DNA of 64,000 nt from UBA947 sp031550975 (GTDB lineage: Bacteria; Cyanobacteriota; Vampirovibrionia; Gastranaerophilales; Gastranaerophilaceae): the NCBI GenBank assembly GCA_031550975.1, contig JAVBOC010000009.1:1-64000 (forward strand), written 5' to 3'. The number at the start of each line of letters is the position of its first letter. Within the stretch, counting starts at the first letter, position 1. The position numbers and the translations under genes were made by a program. Shown here one piece after another: positions 23,571-30,750 of the stretch. The notes beneath the pieces were generated by a model. That model saw nothing but the letters and a program-made list of their open reading frames with translations, made no database searches and was not told the origin of the DNA.

Positions 23571-24910
23571 ACGCCTGCCTCCAATTTTGTATCATCTTTG
23601 CGTTTAATTTTCTTTGAATCAGATCTATACCAGTAGTAAATCGCACGGGCAACACGGTTATTGCTGTGTCTGACAAAACCTTCTTTGCTTTCTTCAATCA
23701 GTTTTCTAGAAACTACTTTCACGCCTGCATTCTTAACGTTTTCTGGGTCCAGTTTAACAGGATATGAACCGGCTTCGGCGTATTTTTCTGCCAAAGTTGC
23801 CGGCAAGTAGTCGTTGACTAAAACTGCATCCATAATTTTTCTGCTGCCAGCGTGAGAAATAATTGCATTAATGTGGTCTGAGACCCTATAATCATCAGTT
23901 TCACCGGTTTGCGTCATAATATTACAAACATAAATCTTTTTAGCATGCGAAGCCGCAATTGTTTCTGAAATCTCTTTTATAAGCAGGTTCGGGATAACGC
24001 TTGTATAAAGGCTTCCCGGCCCAAGGATAATTAAATCCGCGTCTTTAATCGCCAAAATAACATCTTCTAAAGCTCTGCAATCAGTCGGGTCAGTCGACAG
24101 TCTTTTGATTTTACCGCCTGCTTTCGGGATATTGGATTCACCGCGAACAACCGTTCCGTCTTCCATTTCAGCAACAAGTTTCATATCATCAAGTGTTGAA
24201 GGCAAGACCCGCCCGCGAATCGAAAGTACGTTTGAAGACTCTTTTACCGCGCGCACCAAGTCACCCGTAATAGCACATAGCGCAGACAGAAACAGGTTTC
24301 CAAAGCTATGCCCTTCAAGTCCTTCACCGGTTTTAAATCTGTATTGAAATAATTCTGTAACCAAGTCTTCGTCATCAGCAAGCGCCGCGATACAGTTTCT
24401 GATATCACCGGGAGGTAAAATCCCCATTTCCTCACGCAATCTGCCTGAACTTCCGCCGTCGTCTCCTACTGTTACAACAGCTGTGATATTATTAGTTATT
24501 TTTTTAATACCTTTTAAAAGCATCGACAAGCCTGTTCCTCCGCCAATAGCCACAATCTTTGGCCCGCGATTGAGTTTTCTTGTGCGATATAACGATTCTA
24601 AAACAGTATGGTTGTCAACCCCGTTCAACATTGAGAGGTTGGTTTTTTGCCAGCCTTTAAAGAACAGCGCCGCTCCCAAAAACACCAGTGAAGCCGCCAG
24701 CAAAGGGGTATAAACATGCTCCGTAATCTTTTGAACAAATTGCATCGTTTTATAAACCGGTTGCATATCCCCCAAAATTAAAAAACCAAATGCCATCAAA
24801 ATAGCACCCACGACGACAAGGGCAAACCATCTTTTCACTTGCAAACCCGGTATCAACCAGCCTGCATCTTGGGGCATCTTCATACTATTCTTGTTTATTA
24901 AAAATCTCAT
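23564..24910 (-). CDS. yvcK: YvcK/CofD-like protein with N-terminal membrane hairpin
   Basis: Members of this family (gluconeogenesis factor YvcK, UDP-sugar binding) affect carbon flux and cell shape. The core shows IVAIGGGTGLSMLLKGIK, TVGDDGGSSGRLREE, GDIRNC and ILGPGSLYTSVIPNL. Unlike Bacillus YvcK, the first about 95 residues hold two hydrophobic helices, so the protein is probably membrane-anchored. I choose the ATG that overlaps the pxpA stop as ATGA, because the GGATGGG ribosome site then has usable spacing. Confidence 0.9.
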   Translation of the reverse strand: MRFLINKNSMKMPQDAGWLIPGLQVKRWFALVVVGAILMAFGFLILGDMQPVYKTMQFVQKITEHVYTPLLAASLVFLGAALFFKGWQKTNLSMLNGVDNHTVLESLYRTRKLNRGPKIVAIGGGTGLSMLLKGIKKITNNITAVVTVGDDGGSSGRLREEMGILPPGDIRNCIAALADDEDLVTELFQYRFKTGEGLEGHSFGNLFLSALCAITGDLVRAVKESSNVLSIRGRVLPSTLDDMKLVAEMEDGTVVRGESNIPKAGGKIKRLSTDPTDCRALEDVILAIKDADLIILGPGSLYTSVIPNLLIKEISETIAASHAKKIYVCNIMTQTGETDDYRVSDHINAIISHAGSRKIMDAVLVNDYLPATLAEKYAEAGSYPVKLDPENVKNAGVKVVSRKLIEESKEGFVRHSNNRVARAIYYWYRSDSKKIKRKDDTKLEAGVC

Positions 24911-25698
24911 TCTACCCATCCTGAAGCTGTCGCGTTTTTGTAATTTATCGGCAACGGACTAATGACTTCGCGTGCTCTTATGATTAAATCTTTTGAACCT
25001 GCATTTTTGTTAGAAAAATGGATTGTATCTGCGTTCAATATTGTCTTGTCACCACTATTGTTTGAAACTTGCGATGATGAAAGCAGTTGTTTCAGACGAT
25101 TAATCATCACATCATTATTTTCATTATCACGTGCGGAGTAATCAATTGTTCCGTCAACATTATACATCTTTTCTAAGAAAACTTCTTGTGCAACTTGCAT
25201 CTCAAGTTCTTCCCCAACGCGTTCTGTAACTTCACCAGCAGCTCCGTAATAAACCAGCCACTGCGAAGCTTTTTTAACAGCACCGGCAATAACTTTAGCA
25301 ACCTCAAAATCAGTTGCCGCCATTTTATACATAGCACCATGCGGACGAACGTGTTCAATCTCCATATTCAAAGTCTTTGCAAACGACATCAACGCGCCAA
25401 CCTGATAGATTACAAGCGCTTCTAATTCGTCATCCGGCATACGCATTTCTCTATAGCCAAACCCTTGAATATCATCAAACCCGATATGTGCACCAACCAC
25501 AACATTCTTTTCTTTTGCCCTTAAAAGCGCTTCTCTAATAGTCGCCGGGTCGCCCGCGTGAAACCCGCAGGAAATGTTTACCGAACTCACGTAATCTAAA
25601 AGTTCAGACTCACAGTTATTTTTGTAAACCCCGAAACTTTGTGCCAGGTCACAGTTGAAATCAATATTTTTAATTTGTTTGCGTTCTACAGTTTGCAT
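24907..25698 (-). CDS. pxpA: LamB/YcsF family 5-oxoprolinase subunit A
   Basis: PxpA works with PxpB and PxpC to open 5-oxoproline to glutamate. The 263-residue protein shows DFNCDLAQSFG, VNISCGFHAGDP, VGAHIGFDD and HVRPHGAMYK, all family blocks. The first block reads DLAQ where most members have DLGE. No pxpB or pxpC is seen in the window. It heads the pan operon, with GGAG five bases before the chosen ATG. Confidence 0.88.
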   Translation of the reverse strand: MQTVERKQIKNIDFNCDLAQSFGVYKNNCESELLDYVSSVNISCGFHAGDPATIREALLRAKEKNVVVGAHIGFDDIQGFGYREMRMPDDELEALVIYQVGALMSFAKTLNMEIEHVRPHGAMYKMAATDFEVAKVIAGAVKKASQWLVYYGAAGEVTERVGEELEMQVAQEVFLEKMYNVDGTIDYSARDNENNDVMINRLKQLLSSSQVSNNSGDKTILNADTIHFSNKNAGSKDLIIRAREVISPLPINYKNATASGWVE

Positions 25699-26025
25699 AA
25701 TCACTCCAATTCAATGCTATACAGTAATTATACTCTCTAAAAAAATTATTACCAGCACCTTTACAAATTTTTAAGACGAGCTTGAATTATAGAAGTGCAG
25801 GCAAAGTCAGCACCAAAAGTGCCTGACACAAAAAGAGAGATAGAGGAGTATGGATGACTAAACTTGATGCCCCGGCAAATACCGGTTCCGCACCTTATAA
25901 TAAATTGCGATAATACACCAGATTATACATGCAGTTATGACCATAAGACCCCATCGCTTGAAACACTAATTATATTATTCCCGTCTTGGGATTTTTTTTA
26001 ACTAATAAATGACAAAAATTTATTA
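25699..26025. other. Gene-free region with hairpins, possible small RNA
   Basis: Between pxpA and rpsT. It holds a stem CAGGCA/TGCCTG (25798-25825), the 19-residue ORF with its ribosome site, and a CCC-gtctt-GGG short stem followed by eight T (25979-25999) that could end a plus-strand transcript. I see no match to a known riboswitch. Confidence 0.35.
25854..25913 (+). CDS. Possible 19-residue small protein
   Basis: MTKLDAPANTGSAPYNKLR is preceded by an ideal GAGGAG at 5-nt spacing. It lies in the middle of a 372-bp gene-free stretch, between a hairpin (25798-25825) and T-rich sequence. It may be a true small protein, a leader peptide or part of a small RNA. Only the ribosome site supports it. 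Confidence 0.35.
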   Translation: MTKLDAPANTGSAPYNKLR

Positions 26026-26054
26026 AAAGAGCCTTCCATATCGGAAGGCTCTTT
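26026..26054 (-). terminator. Terminator of rpsT
   Basis: The twelve-base stem AAAGAGCCTTCC/GGAAGGCTCTTT with a five-base loop is symmetric, so it can stop transcripts from both sides. Confidence 0.9.
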
Positions 26055-26070
26055 ATTGGAATATTTACTA

Positions 26071-26340
26071 TTACTTAGCTTGAAGTTTAGTAACTGCTTT
26101 TGACAATCTTGATTTTTTTCTTGCTGCGGTGTTTTTGTGTAAAATACCTTTTCCTACAGCTTTGTCACACAGTTGGTAAACTTTTGAAACCGCTGCGTCT
26201 AGTTCTTTTTTATCTTTCCCTACAGCAAGTTCAAGAACTTTTTTCACTGCAGTTTTGATAGAAGATTTCCACGCTACGTTTCTTAGTCTGCTTTTCTCAG
26301 CGGTTAATACACGCTTCTTAGCTGATTTAATATTTGCCAT
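26071..26340 (-). CDS. rpsT: Ribosomal protein S20
   Basis: 89-residue basic helical-bundle protein of the small subunit. It opens MANIKSAKKRVLTAEKSRLR and contains the KGILHKNTAARKKSRL signature. It is a single-gene transcript with its own strong terminator. Confidence 0.97.
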   Translation of the reverse strand: MANIKSAKKRVLTAEKSRLRNVAWKSSIKTAVKKVLELAVGKDKKELDAAVSKVYQLCDKAVGKGILHKNTAARKKSRLSKAVTKLQAK

Positions 26341-26436
26341 TTTCTTCGGTTACCTTTCTTATAATTGTGATGGTTAATGAAGCCATCTCAATGAGGATAA
26401 CTTTTATTGTATATGGAAAATTTTTAAAATCAAGGG

Positions 26437-26569
26437 GTGCGCGAGCCGGTGTGAAGTTTTGAAACGACTTGCGTCGAGCAAGGCGTTGGAAAAACGTAAC
26501 ACTACGAAGCGCCGTAGCAATCTATGATTGCACAGGCGCAGTGCGCGAGCCGGTGTGAAGTTTTGAAAC
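26437..26569 (+). repeat. GC-rich mosaic intergenic repeat, copy 2, with 29-bp direct repeats
   Basis: The 29-bp unit beginning GTGCGCGAGCCGG and ending TTTTGAAAC occurs at 26437-26465 and again at 26541-26569. It flanks AAGCGCCGTAGC, the palindrome GCAATCtatGATTGC and CAGGCGCA. The modules match those at 6985-7117. The right end supplies the last 15 codons and the stop of the neighbouring hydrolase gene. Confidence 0.75.
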
Positions 26570-27358
26570 TTTATTCAAAAAATCGATGGATTTTTCAAAG
26601 ACAAAATCACGTTCGTTGTCAATGACAATCATATGATAACTATCCTCGAGTTCAATATATTCCTTGATTTCAGAACTCACCCCATTATAAACAAACTTTG
26701 CACTTTTGATACTGGTTAAATCATCTTCTTTCGCGTGAATAACCAAAACCGGTGAAGAAACTTTTCTTATATTTTTTTGAACAAAATCCGACAGCTTTAG
26801 CAATTCGTGGATACAACTCAGCGGGTAATGATCAAGCGCGACGGTATTTCCTTTTTGCAGAGTTGCAATTTTTCTGCGCAAAGGCTCGTTTTTAATGCCA
26901 TAAGGTTCGCATTCATCAAATCTATAAATGTGCTTTAACGGTGTGTGAATGGCAATCGGAATAATCGGAATCAAAAAACTATACCATGGCATTGCCCAAC
27001 CGTCATAAAAAAGTGTCGTGGATAAAGATAAAATCCCATTTACTTCGGGGTATTCCTGAGCGATAGCAAGCGCTAAGACCGCTCCCATGCATAATCCGCC
27101 GAGATAGACTTCTTCATAGCTTTCACGCAAAGCCATATAATCTTGCACAGAATACTCATACCAATCTTGCCAGCAAGTTTCATTTATATCGATTGAGGAA
27201 GTTCCATGTCCCGGCAAACAAGAGCAATAGACATCAAATCCGGCATAAAACAAAGCCTTACCGAGCTTTTTCATCTCAAACGGACTTCCTGTCATCCCAT
27301 GGAATAACAAAATTGCGCGTTTACACCCGGCTGTTTTGAATTCAAAGTCTAATTTCAC
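26522..27358 (-). CDS. Alpha/beta hydrolase with a cysteine nucleophile
   Basis: 278-residue protein close to the Est30/monoacylglycerol-lipase type. The oxyanion motif is LLFHGMTGSP (about 18-26). The nucleophile elbow reads GLCMG with Cys90 where the family has serine. An Asp in HAKEDDLTS and a His in DSYHMIVID complete the triad. Thioester or dienelactone-type chemistry is possible. Its stop lies in an intergenic repeat, so the last about 15 residues (LHTGSRTAPVQS) are repeat-derived. The start overlaps the aminotransferase stop (ATGA), so it belongs to a three-gene operon. Confidence 0.85.
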   Translation of the reverse strand: MKLDFEFKTAGCKRAILLFHGMTGSPFEMKKLGKALFYAGFDVYCSCLPGHGTSSIDINETCWQDWYEYSVQDYMALRESYEEVYLGGLCMGAVLALAIAQEYPEVNGILSLSTTLFYDGWAMPWYSFLIPIIPIAIHTPLKHIYRFDECEPYGIKNEPLRRKIATLQKGNTVALDHYPLSCIHELLKLSDFVQKNIRKVSSPVLVIHAKEDDLTSIKSAKFVYNGVSSEIKEYIELEDSYHMIVIDNERDFVFEKSIDFLNKVSKLHTGSRTAPVQS

Positions 27359-28743
27359 ATAAACCTCGTAAATAGCTGATCGAGTAGTTCTATTGCCATA
27401 TCAATTTCTTCGTCAGTTATATAGAGTTGCGGAACAAGCGTAATAATATTTCTGTGAAAGCCGCCGTTATTTAAAATCAAACCGCACTTTTTGCCTCGAT
27501 ATGACAGATTCCCTTTCAATCCTTCTTCAAGAATATCATCGCAAAGTTTCTTGGCTGGAGTAAAACCGTCATTTTCAACAATTTCTATACTGAGTGCAAA
27601 ACCGAGCCCGCCAACTGTACCGACATTTTTGTATTTTTTCTCTAAAGCTTTTAAACCCTCGAGGAATTTCTTGCCCTTGCGCGCAATTCCTTTTTCTAAC
27701 TCCTCACGCTGTTCTTCAAATATAGACATGACTTCATATCCTGCGCGGGTTCCGATTGGGTTTGCCGCATAAGTCGAATGAGTTCTGCCAGCCGGAAACA
27801 CTTGCGGGTTAATGAATTCTTCTTTAGCCCACATGCCGGCAAGCGGGTTCATCCCGTTGGTGATGGACTTAGCAAAAGTCATACAGTCTGGTTTGGCGCC
27901 AAAATGTTCCATCGCCCATAGTTTCCCGGTTCTAAAACAGCCCATCTGGACTTCATCTACTGCAAAAATCAAACCATATTGATCAAGGGTTTTCTTTAGT
28001 TCTTTAAAGTATCCTTCCGGCGGCACAATATAACCGCCCGCGCCCAACAAGGGTTCTGCAATAAACCCTGCAAATTCACAGTTTTTTGTAACAGGGTAAT
28101 AAACTCCGTGGCATTCGCTTTCAAAAAGTTTAGCAAACTGTTTTGCACAGTATAAATCGCAGGTTTCACGACATTTGCCATAATAGCATCTAAAGCAATA
28201 TGGGAACGGTACAAGATGCGCAGTGTCCGATATAGGGCCAAAAGGATCACGATAACGGTAGCTTGAAGTTACCGCAGTCGTTCCGATTGTTCTGCCATGG
28301 TAGCCTCCCATAAATGCAAACATTTTTGGCTTTTTGGTATAATTCCGAATGAGCTTTAGCATATCTTCGTTAGCCTGAGCGCCACCGACATTAAATTGCA
28401 CGCGACCTTTAAGCCCATAACGATCCAAGTTTGCCTGTGCGATTTTTTGAGAAAGCAAAACCTTATAATCATATGTAAATCTTGATGAAATTTGCGGCAT
28501 AGTACGATATTGGTCAATTACCGCGTCTAGAATACGCTTGTTTTTATAACCTAAATTACAACTTGAATACCACAATTGTAAGTCAAGATAGGGAGTTTCG
28601 GCAGAATCATACATAAATGACCCTTCGCAATCCCTAAAAATAGTCAGGTTGTCATTGTAATGAACTGTGTCTCCCCAGGAACAATACTCACTGTCTATTG
28701 CCTTTATCTCACTATCCGTTAACCTGTAATCTGTTTTTAACAT
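27355..28743 (-). CDS. Class III PLP-dependent aminotransferase
   Basis: 462-residue fold-type I enzyme of the GABA/ornithine aminotransferase group. The conserved parts are MGGYHGRTIGTTAVT, FIAEPLLGAGG, FAVDEVQMGCFRTG and the PLP lysine in FAKSITNGMNP. A cysteine-rich insertion (FPYCFRCYYGKCRETCDLYC) recalls archaeal-type 4-aminobutyrate aminotransferases with a C-x2-C pattern, and may bind metal. The gene overlaps the HAD phosphatase upstream by 32 nt and the hydrolase downstream by 4 nt. The substrate is unknown; a small amine or amino acid pathway is likely. Confidence 0.88.
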   Translation of the reverse strand: MLKTDYRLTDSEIKAIDSEYCSWGDTVHYNDNLTIFRDCEGSFMYDSAETPYLDLQLWYSSCNLGYKNKRILDAVIDQYRTMPQISSRFTYDYKVLLSQKIAQANLDRYGLKGRVQFNVGGAQANEDMLKLIRNYTKKPKMFAFMGGYHGRTIGTTAVTSSYRYRDPFGPISDTAHLVPFPYCFRCYYGKCRETCDLYCAKQFAKLFESECHGVYYPVTKNCEFAGFIAEPLLGAGGYIVPPEGYFKELKKTLDQYGLIFAVDEVQMGCFRTGKLWAMEHFGAKPDCMTFAKSITNGMNPLAGMWAKEEFINPQVFPAGRTHSTYAANPIGTRAGYEVMSIFEEQREELEKGIARKGKKFLEGLKALEKKYKNVGTVGGLGFALSIEIVENDGFTPAKKLCDDILEEGLKGNLSYRGKKCGLILNNGGFHRNIITLVPQLYITDEEIDMAIELLDQLFTRFM

Positions 28744-29383
28744 TTTTTATAACATCCTCAAACGACTGAAACTCAATGTAGTTTTGCAAATTGTTTTTTT
28801 GACAGTGTCTTAATAAATCTCTTTTTGCAAAAACAATATCTGCATTGCGCGCTGCACAAAAATCTGATATTCCATCTCCAATATAAATCAGCTTTTTTTG
28901 CGGGTCAATCAGCCTGTTGATTACATTGCATTTGCAGGTACCTGACCCACGTTTGCAGCTCTGCGAGGTGTTTGGGAAGTCCATCACGAATCCCCCGGTT
29001 GTCTTGGTTAAGGTATTTGAGAAAAATTTGATATGGCCTAACCCGTTGTTCTCTAAAATTGAACGGATGAACAAATCAAAACCATCACTCACTATATAAA
29101 AATCGATTTCGTTTTCTTCAAGATATTCAATAAACTCTTTGAAGTATTTGTCTATTTCTATAGACTTAATAAATTCATTAAACTCCCCCTCGGCAAGATT
29201 CGGCACACATTTAATCTGTCCGTCAAGACATTCTCTTGAACCGATTTCTTCCCGCAGCCAGCGGTTTTCCCACTCAACCCAATCAGGAGTCGCAAACTTA
29301 GGGAAAAACTTACCCAAAGTGTCCTCCGTTGTTATCGTCCCATCAAAATCACAAAAAACTTGAATATTATTTCGTTCGCTCAT
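28712..29383 (-). CDS. HAD phosphatase, MtnX/SerB-like
   Basis: 223-residue haloacid dehalogenase phosphatase. It has motif I DFDGTITTED (Asp nucleophile at 12), motif II IVSDG, and motif III/IV YIGDGISDFCAA. The cap and length fit the MtnX/phosphoserine phosphatase group. Several cysteines occur near CKRGSGTCKC, perhaps a metal site. It is the first gene of the phosphatase-aminotransferase-hydrolase operon, so it likely acts on a phosphorylated precursor of the aminotransferase substrate (inference). Confidence 0.85.
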   Translation of the reverse strand: MSERNNIQVFCDFDGTITTEDTLGKFFPKFATPDWVEWENRWLREEIGSRECLDGQIKCVPNLAEGEFNEFIKSIEIDKYFKEFIEYLEENEIDFYIVSDGFDLFIRSILENNGLGHIKFFSNTLTKTTGGFVMDFPNTSQSCKRGSGTCKCNVINRLIDPQKKLIYIGDGISDFCAARNADIVFAKRDLLRHCQKNNLQNYIEFQSFEDVIKNVKNRLQVNG

Positions 29384-29395
29384 GTCTACATCCTA

Positions 29396-30643
29396 TCACA
29401 AACTTGTACCAATAGCGCGTTCCAAATCACTAATAGCTGACTGGTAATCCGCCACTGCTTTAATATAATCAAACTGAATCTTCATAGCAGAATCGTGCGC
29501 CATAAGAGGTACAACAATGTCATCTATTCCTGCTTCAAAATTCTTTGTTGACGCCTTAATAATATACTGCGCACGCGGAAGCAGCTCCTTTTCGTATTTT
29601 TCAATCATACAGGTATTTACCTGTATCCGATAATATGAATCACGGATTTCGCGAAGAATCATCTCTTTTGTGCATTCGTATTCTTTTTCATAACGTTCTT
29701 TGTCCGCCATAACTTCTTTAATCGGCCCTATTTTTTGGTCAAAAATAGGTATCTCCACGGCTCCCATTATAAACGCACCAAAGTTCAGCGTGCCCGGTTT
29801 GTTTACCGCAAAATCAGGCCCCGAAGATATAAGGAAGTTAGGAATACGGTTTGCTTTTACCGACTCTAACCGTTTGTCCGCCCATACAATGCTGTCTGCT
29901 TTCAATTTCAACTCCGGTCGATGCTCGTATGCAATTTGTTGTAGTTGTTTTAAATTCAGGTCATGCTGATCTTTGTTTAAGGTCGCTATATCTTTAAAGT
30001 TATGCTGCAAAACAGGGTTCCCGAGTACACAATCTATACACAGACAGTTGCCTAGAAGATAGTTTAAGGCACTATTGGCACGCTGTATTTCTATAAGTGA
30101 TTTTTGCAACTCGATTTCAGCGTTAAGCTTTATCATCTCCGACTGAACAACGTCCAACTCAGGTACACTACCGGCTTTTAACTTTTTATCGGCTTCTTCA
30201 AGAAGAATATTTGCCGCAGCAATGGTTTCTTGCAGAGCTTTTGTCCTGGTTTGAGCCGAGTAAAGTTCAACATATGTCTTACGGACGCTTGCTTTAATAT
30301 CAAGCATTTTCACCATAATCTCATCTTGAGTCACCTGGTGTTCCATCTCAGCTGCAGCTTTGCGCTTCTTACGCTTTCCTGCAGTCTCAAATATCATCTG
30401 AATACCAACCCTGTAACTCCGCTCGGGAATCCCGGCATCAGTGATAAGAACCGGATTCAATCTGGAGTTCGCGCTAAAAACCTTTGCTTGCGAAATCCCA
30501 AAACGAGCTTGTGTGGCACGAAGTTCACCGGAACTTCTCATTGCTATATCAATTGCTTCGTCAATCCCCGCCAGATACGTTGTTTGAGCAAACACCGGCG
30601 CGGTAAACAATAAGACCATGGCAAATAAAACGATTTTTCGCAT
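29396..30643 (-). CDS. TolC-family outer-membrane efflux protein
   Basis: 415 residues with a cleavable signal peptide (about 1-19, ending PVFA) and two OEP repeats rich in long helices, for example KLKAGSVPELDVVQSEMIKLNAEIELQKS and the matching second-half segment. Such proteins form trimeric channels across the outer membrane for efflux or secretion. No pump or membrane-fusion protein lies next to it. It follows the larger binding-protein/TolC gene. A TAAAAT box ends 6 nt before the ATG and no ribosome site is visible. Confidence 0.88.
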   Translation of the reverse strand: MRKIVLFAMVLLFTAPVFAQTTYLAGIDEAIDIAMRSSGELRATQARFGISQAKVFSANSRLNPVLITDAGIPERSYRVGIQMIFETAGKRKKRKAAAEMEHQVTQDEIMVKMLDIKASVRKTYVELYSAQTRTKALQETIAAANILLEEADKKLKAGSVPELDVVQSEMIKLNAEIELQKSLIEIQRANSALNYLLGNCLCIDCVLGNPVLQHNFKDIATLNKDQHDLNLKQLQQIAYEHRPELKLKADSIVWADKRLESVKANRIPNFLISSGPDFAVNKPGTLNFGAFIMGAVEIPIFDQKIGPIKEVMADKERYEKEYECTKEMILREIRDSYYRIQVNTCMIEKYEKELLPRAQYIIKASTKNFEAGIDDIVVPLMAHDSAMKIQFDYIKAVADYQSAISDLERAIGTSL

Positions 30644-30649
30644 TTGGAT

Positions 30650-30655
30650 ATTTTA
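30650..30655 (-). promoter_or_regulatory. -10 box of the TolC-family gene, leaderless geometry
   Basis: TAAAAT on the minus strand lies exactly 6 nt before the ATG, with no Shine-Dalgarno sequence between. Confidence 0.4.
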
Positions 30656-30708
30656 ATGGAAAAAATATAAAATTTCTTTTATCCAATACGGCTAGGTAAC
30701 AATAAAAG

Positions 30709-30733
30709 AAAGCGGACCTTTTGAGTCCGCTTT
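30709..30733 (-). terminator. Terminator of the binding-protein/TolC gene
   Basis: The stem AAAGCGGAC/GTCCGCTTT with T-rich flanks lies 18 bp after the stop codon. Confidence 0.85.
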
Positions 30734-30750
30734 TTATGTGTAATCATCCG

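Noticed and set aside
26981..27100. The hydrolase as a normal serine esterase with a sequencing error at the nucleophile
   Set aside because: The frame continues cleanly and the Cys codon is a plain TGC; an error cannot be excluded but there is no sign of one.
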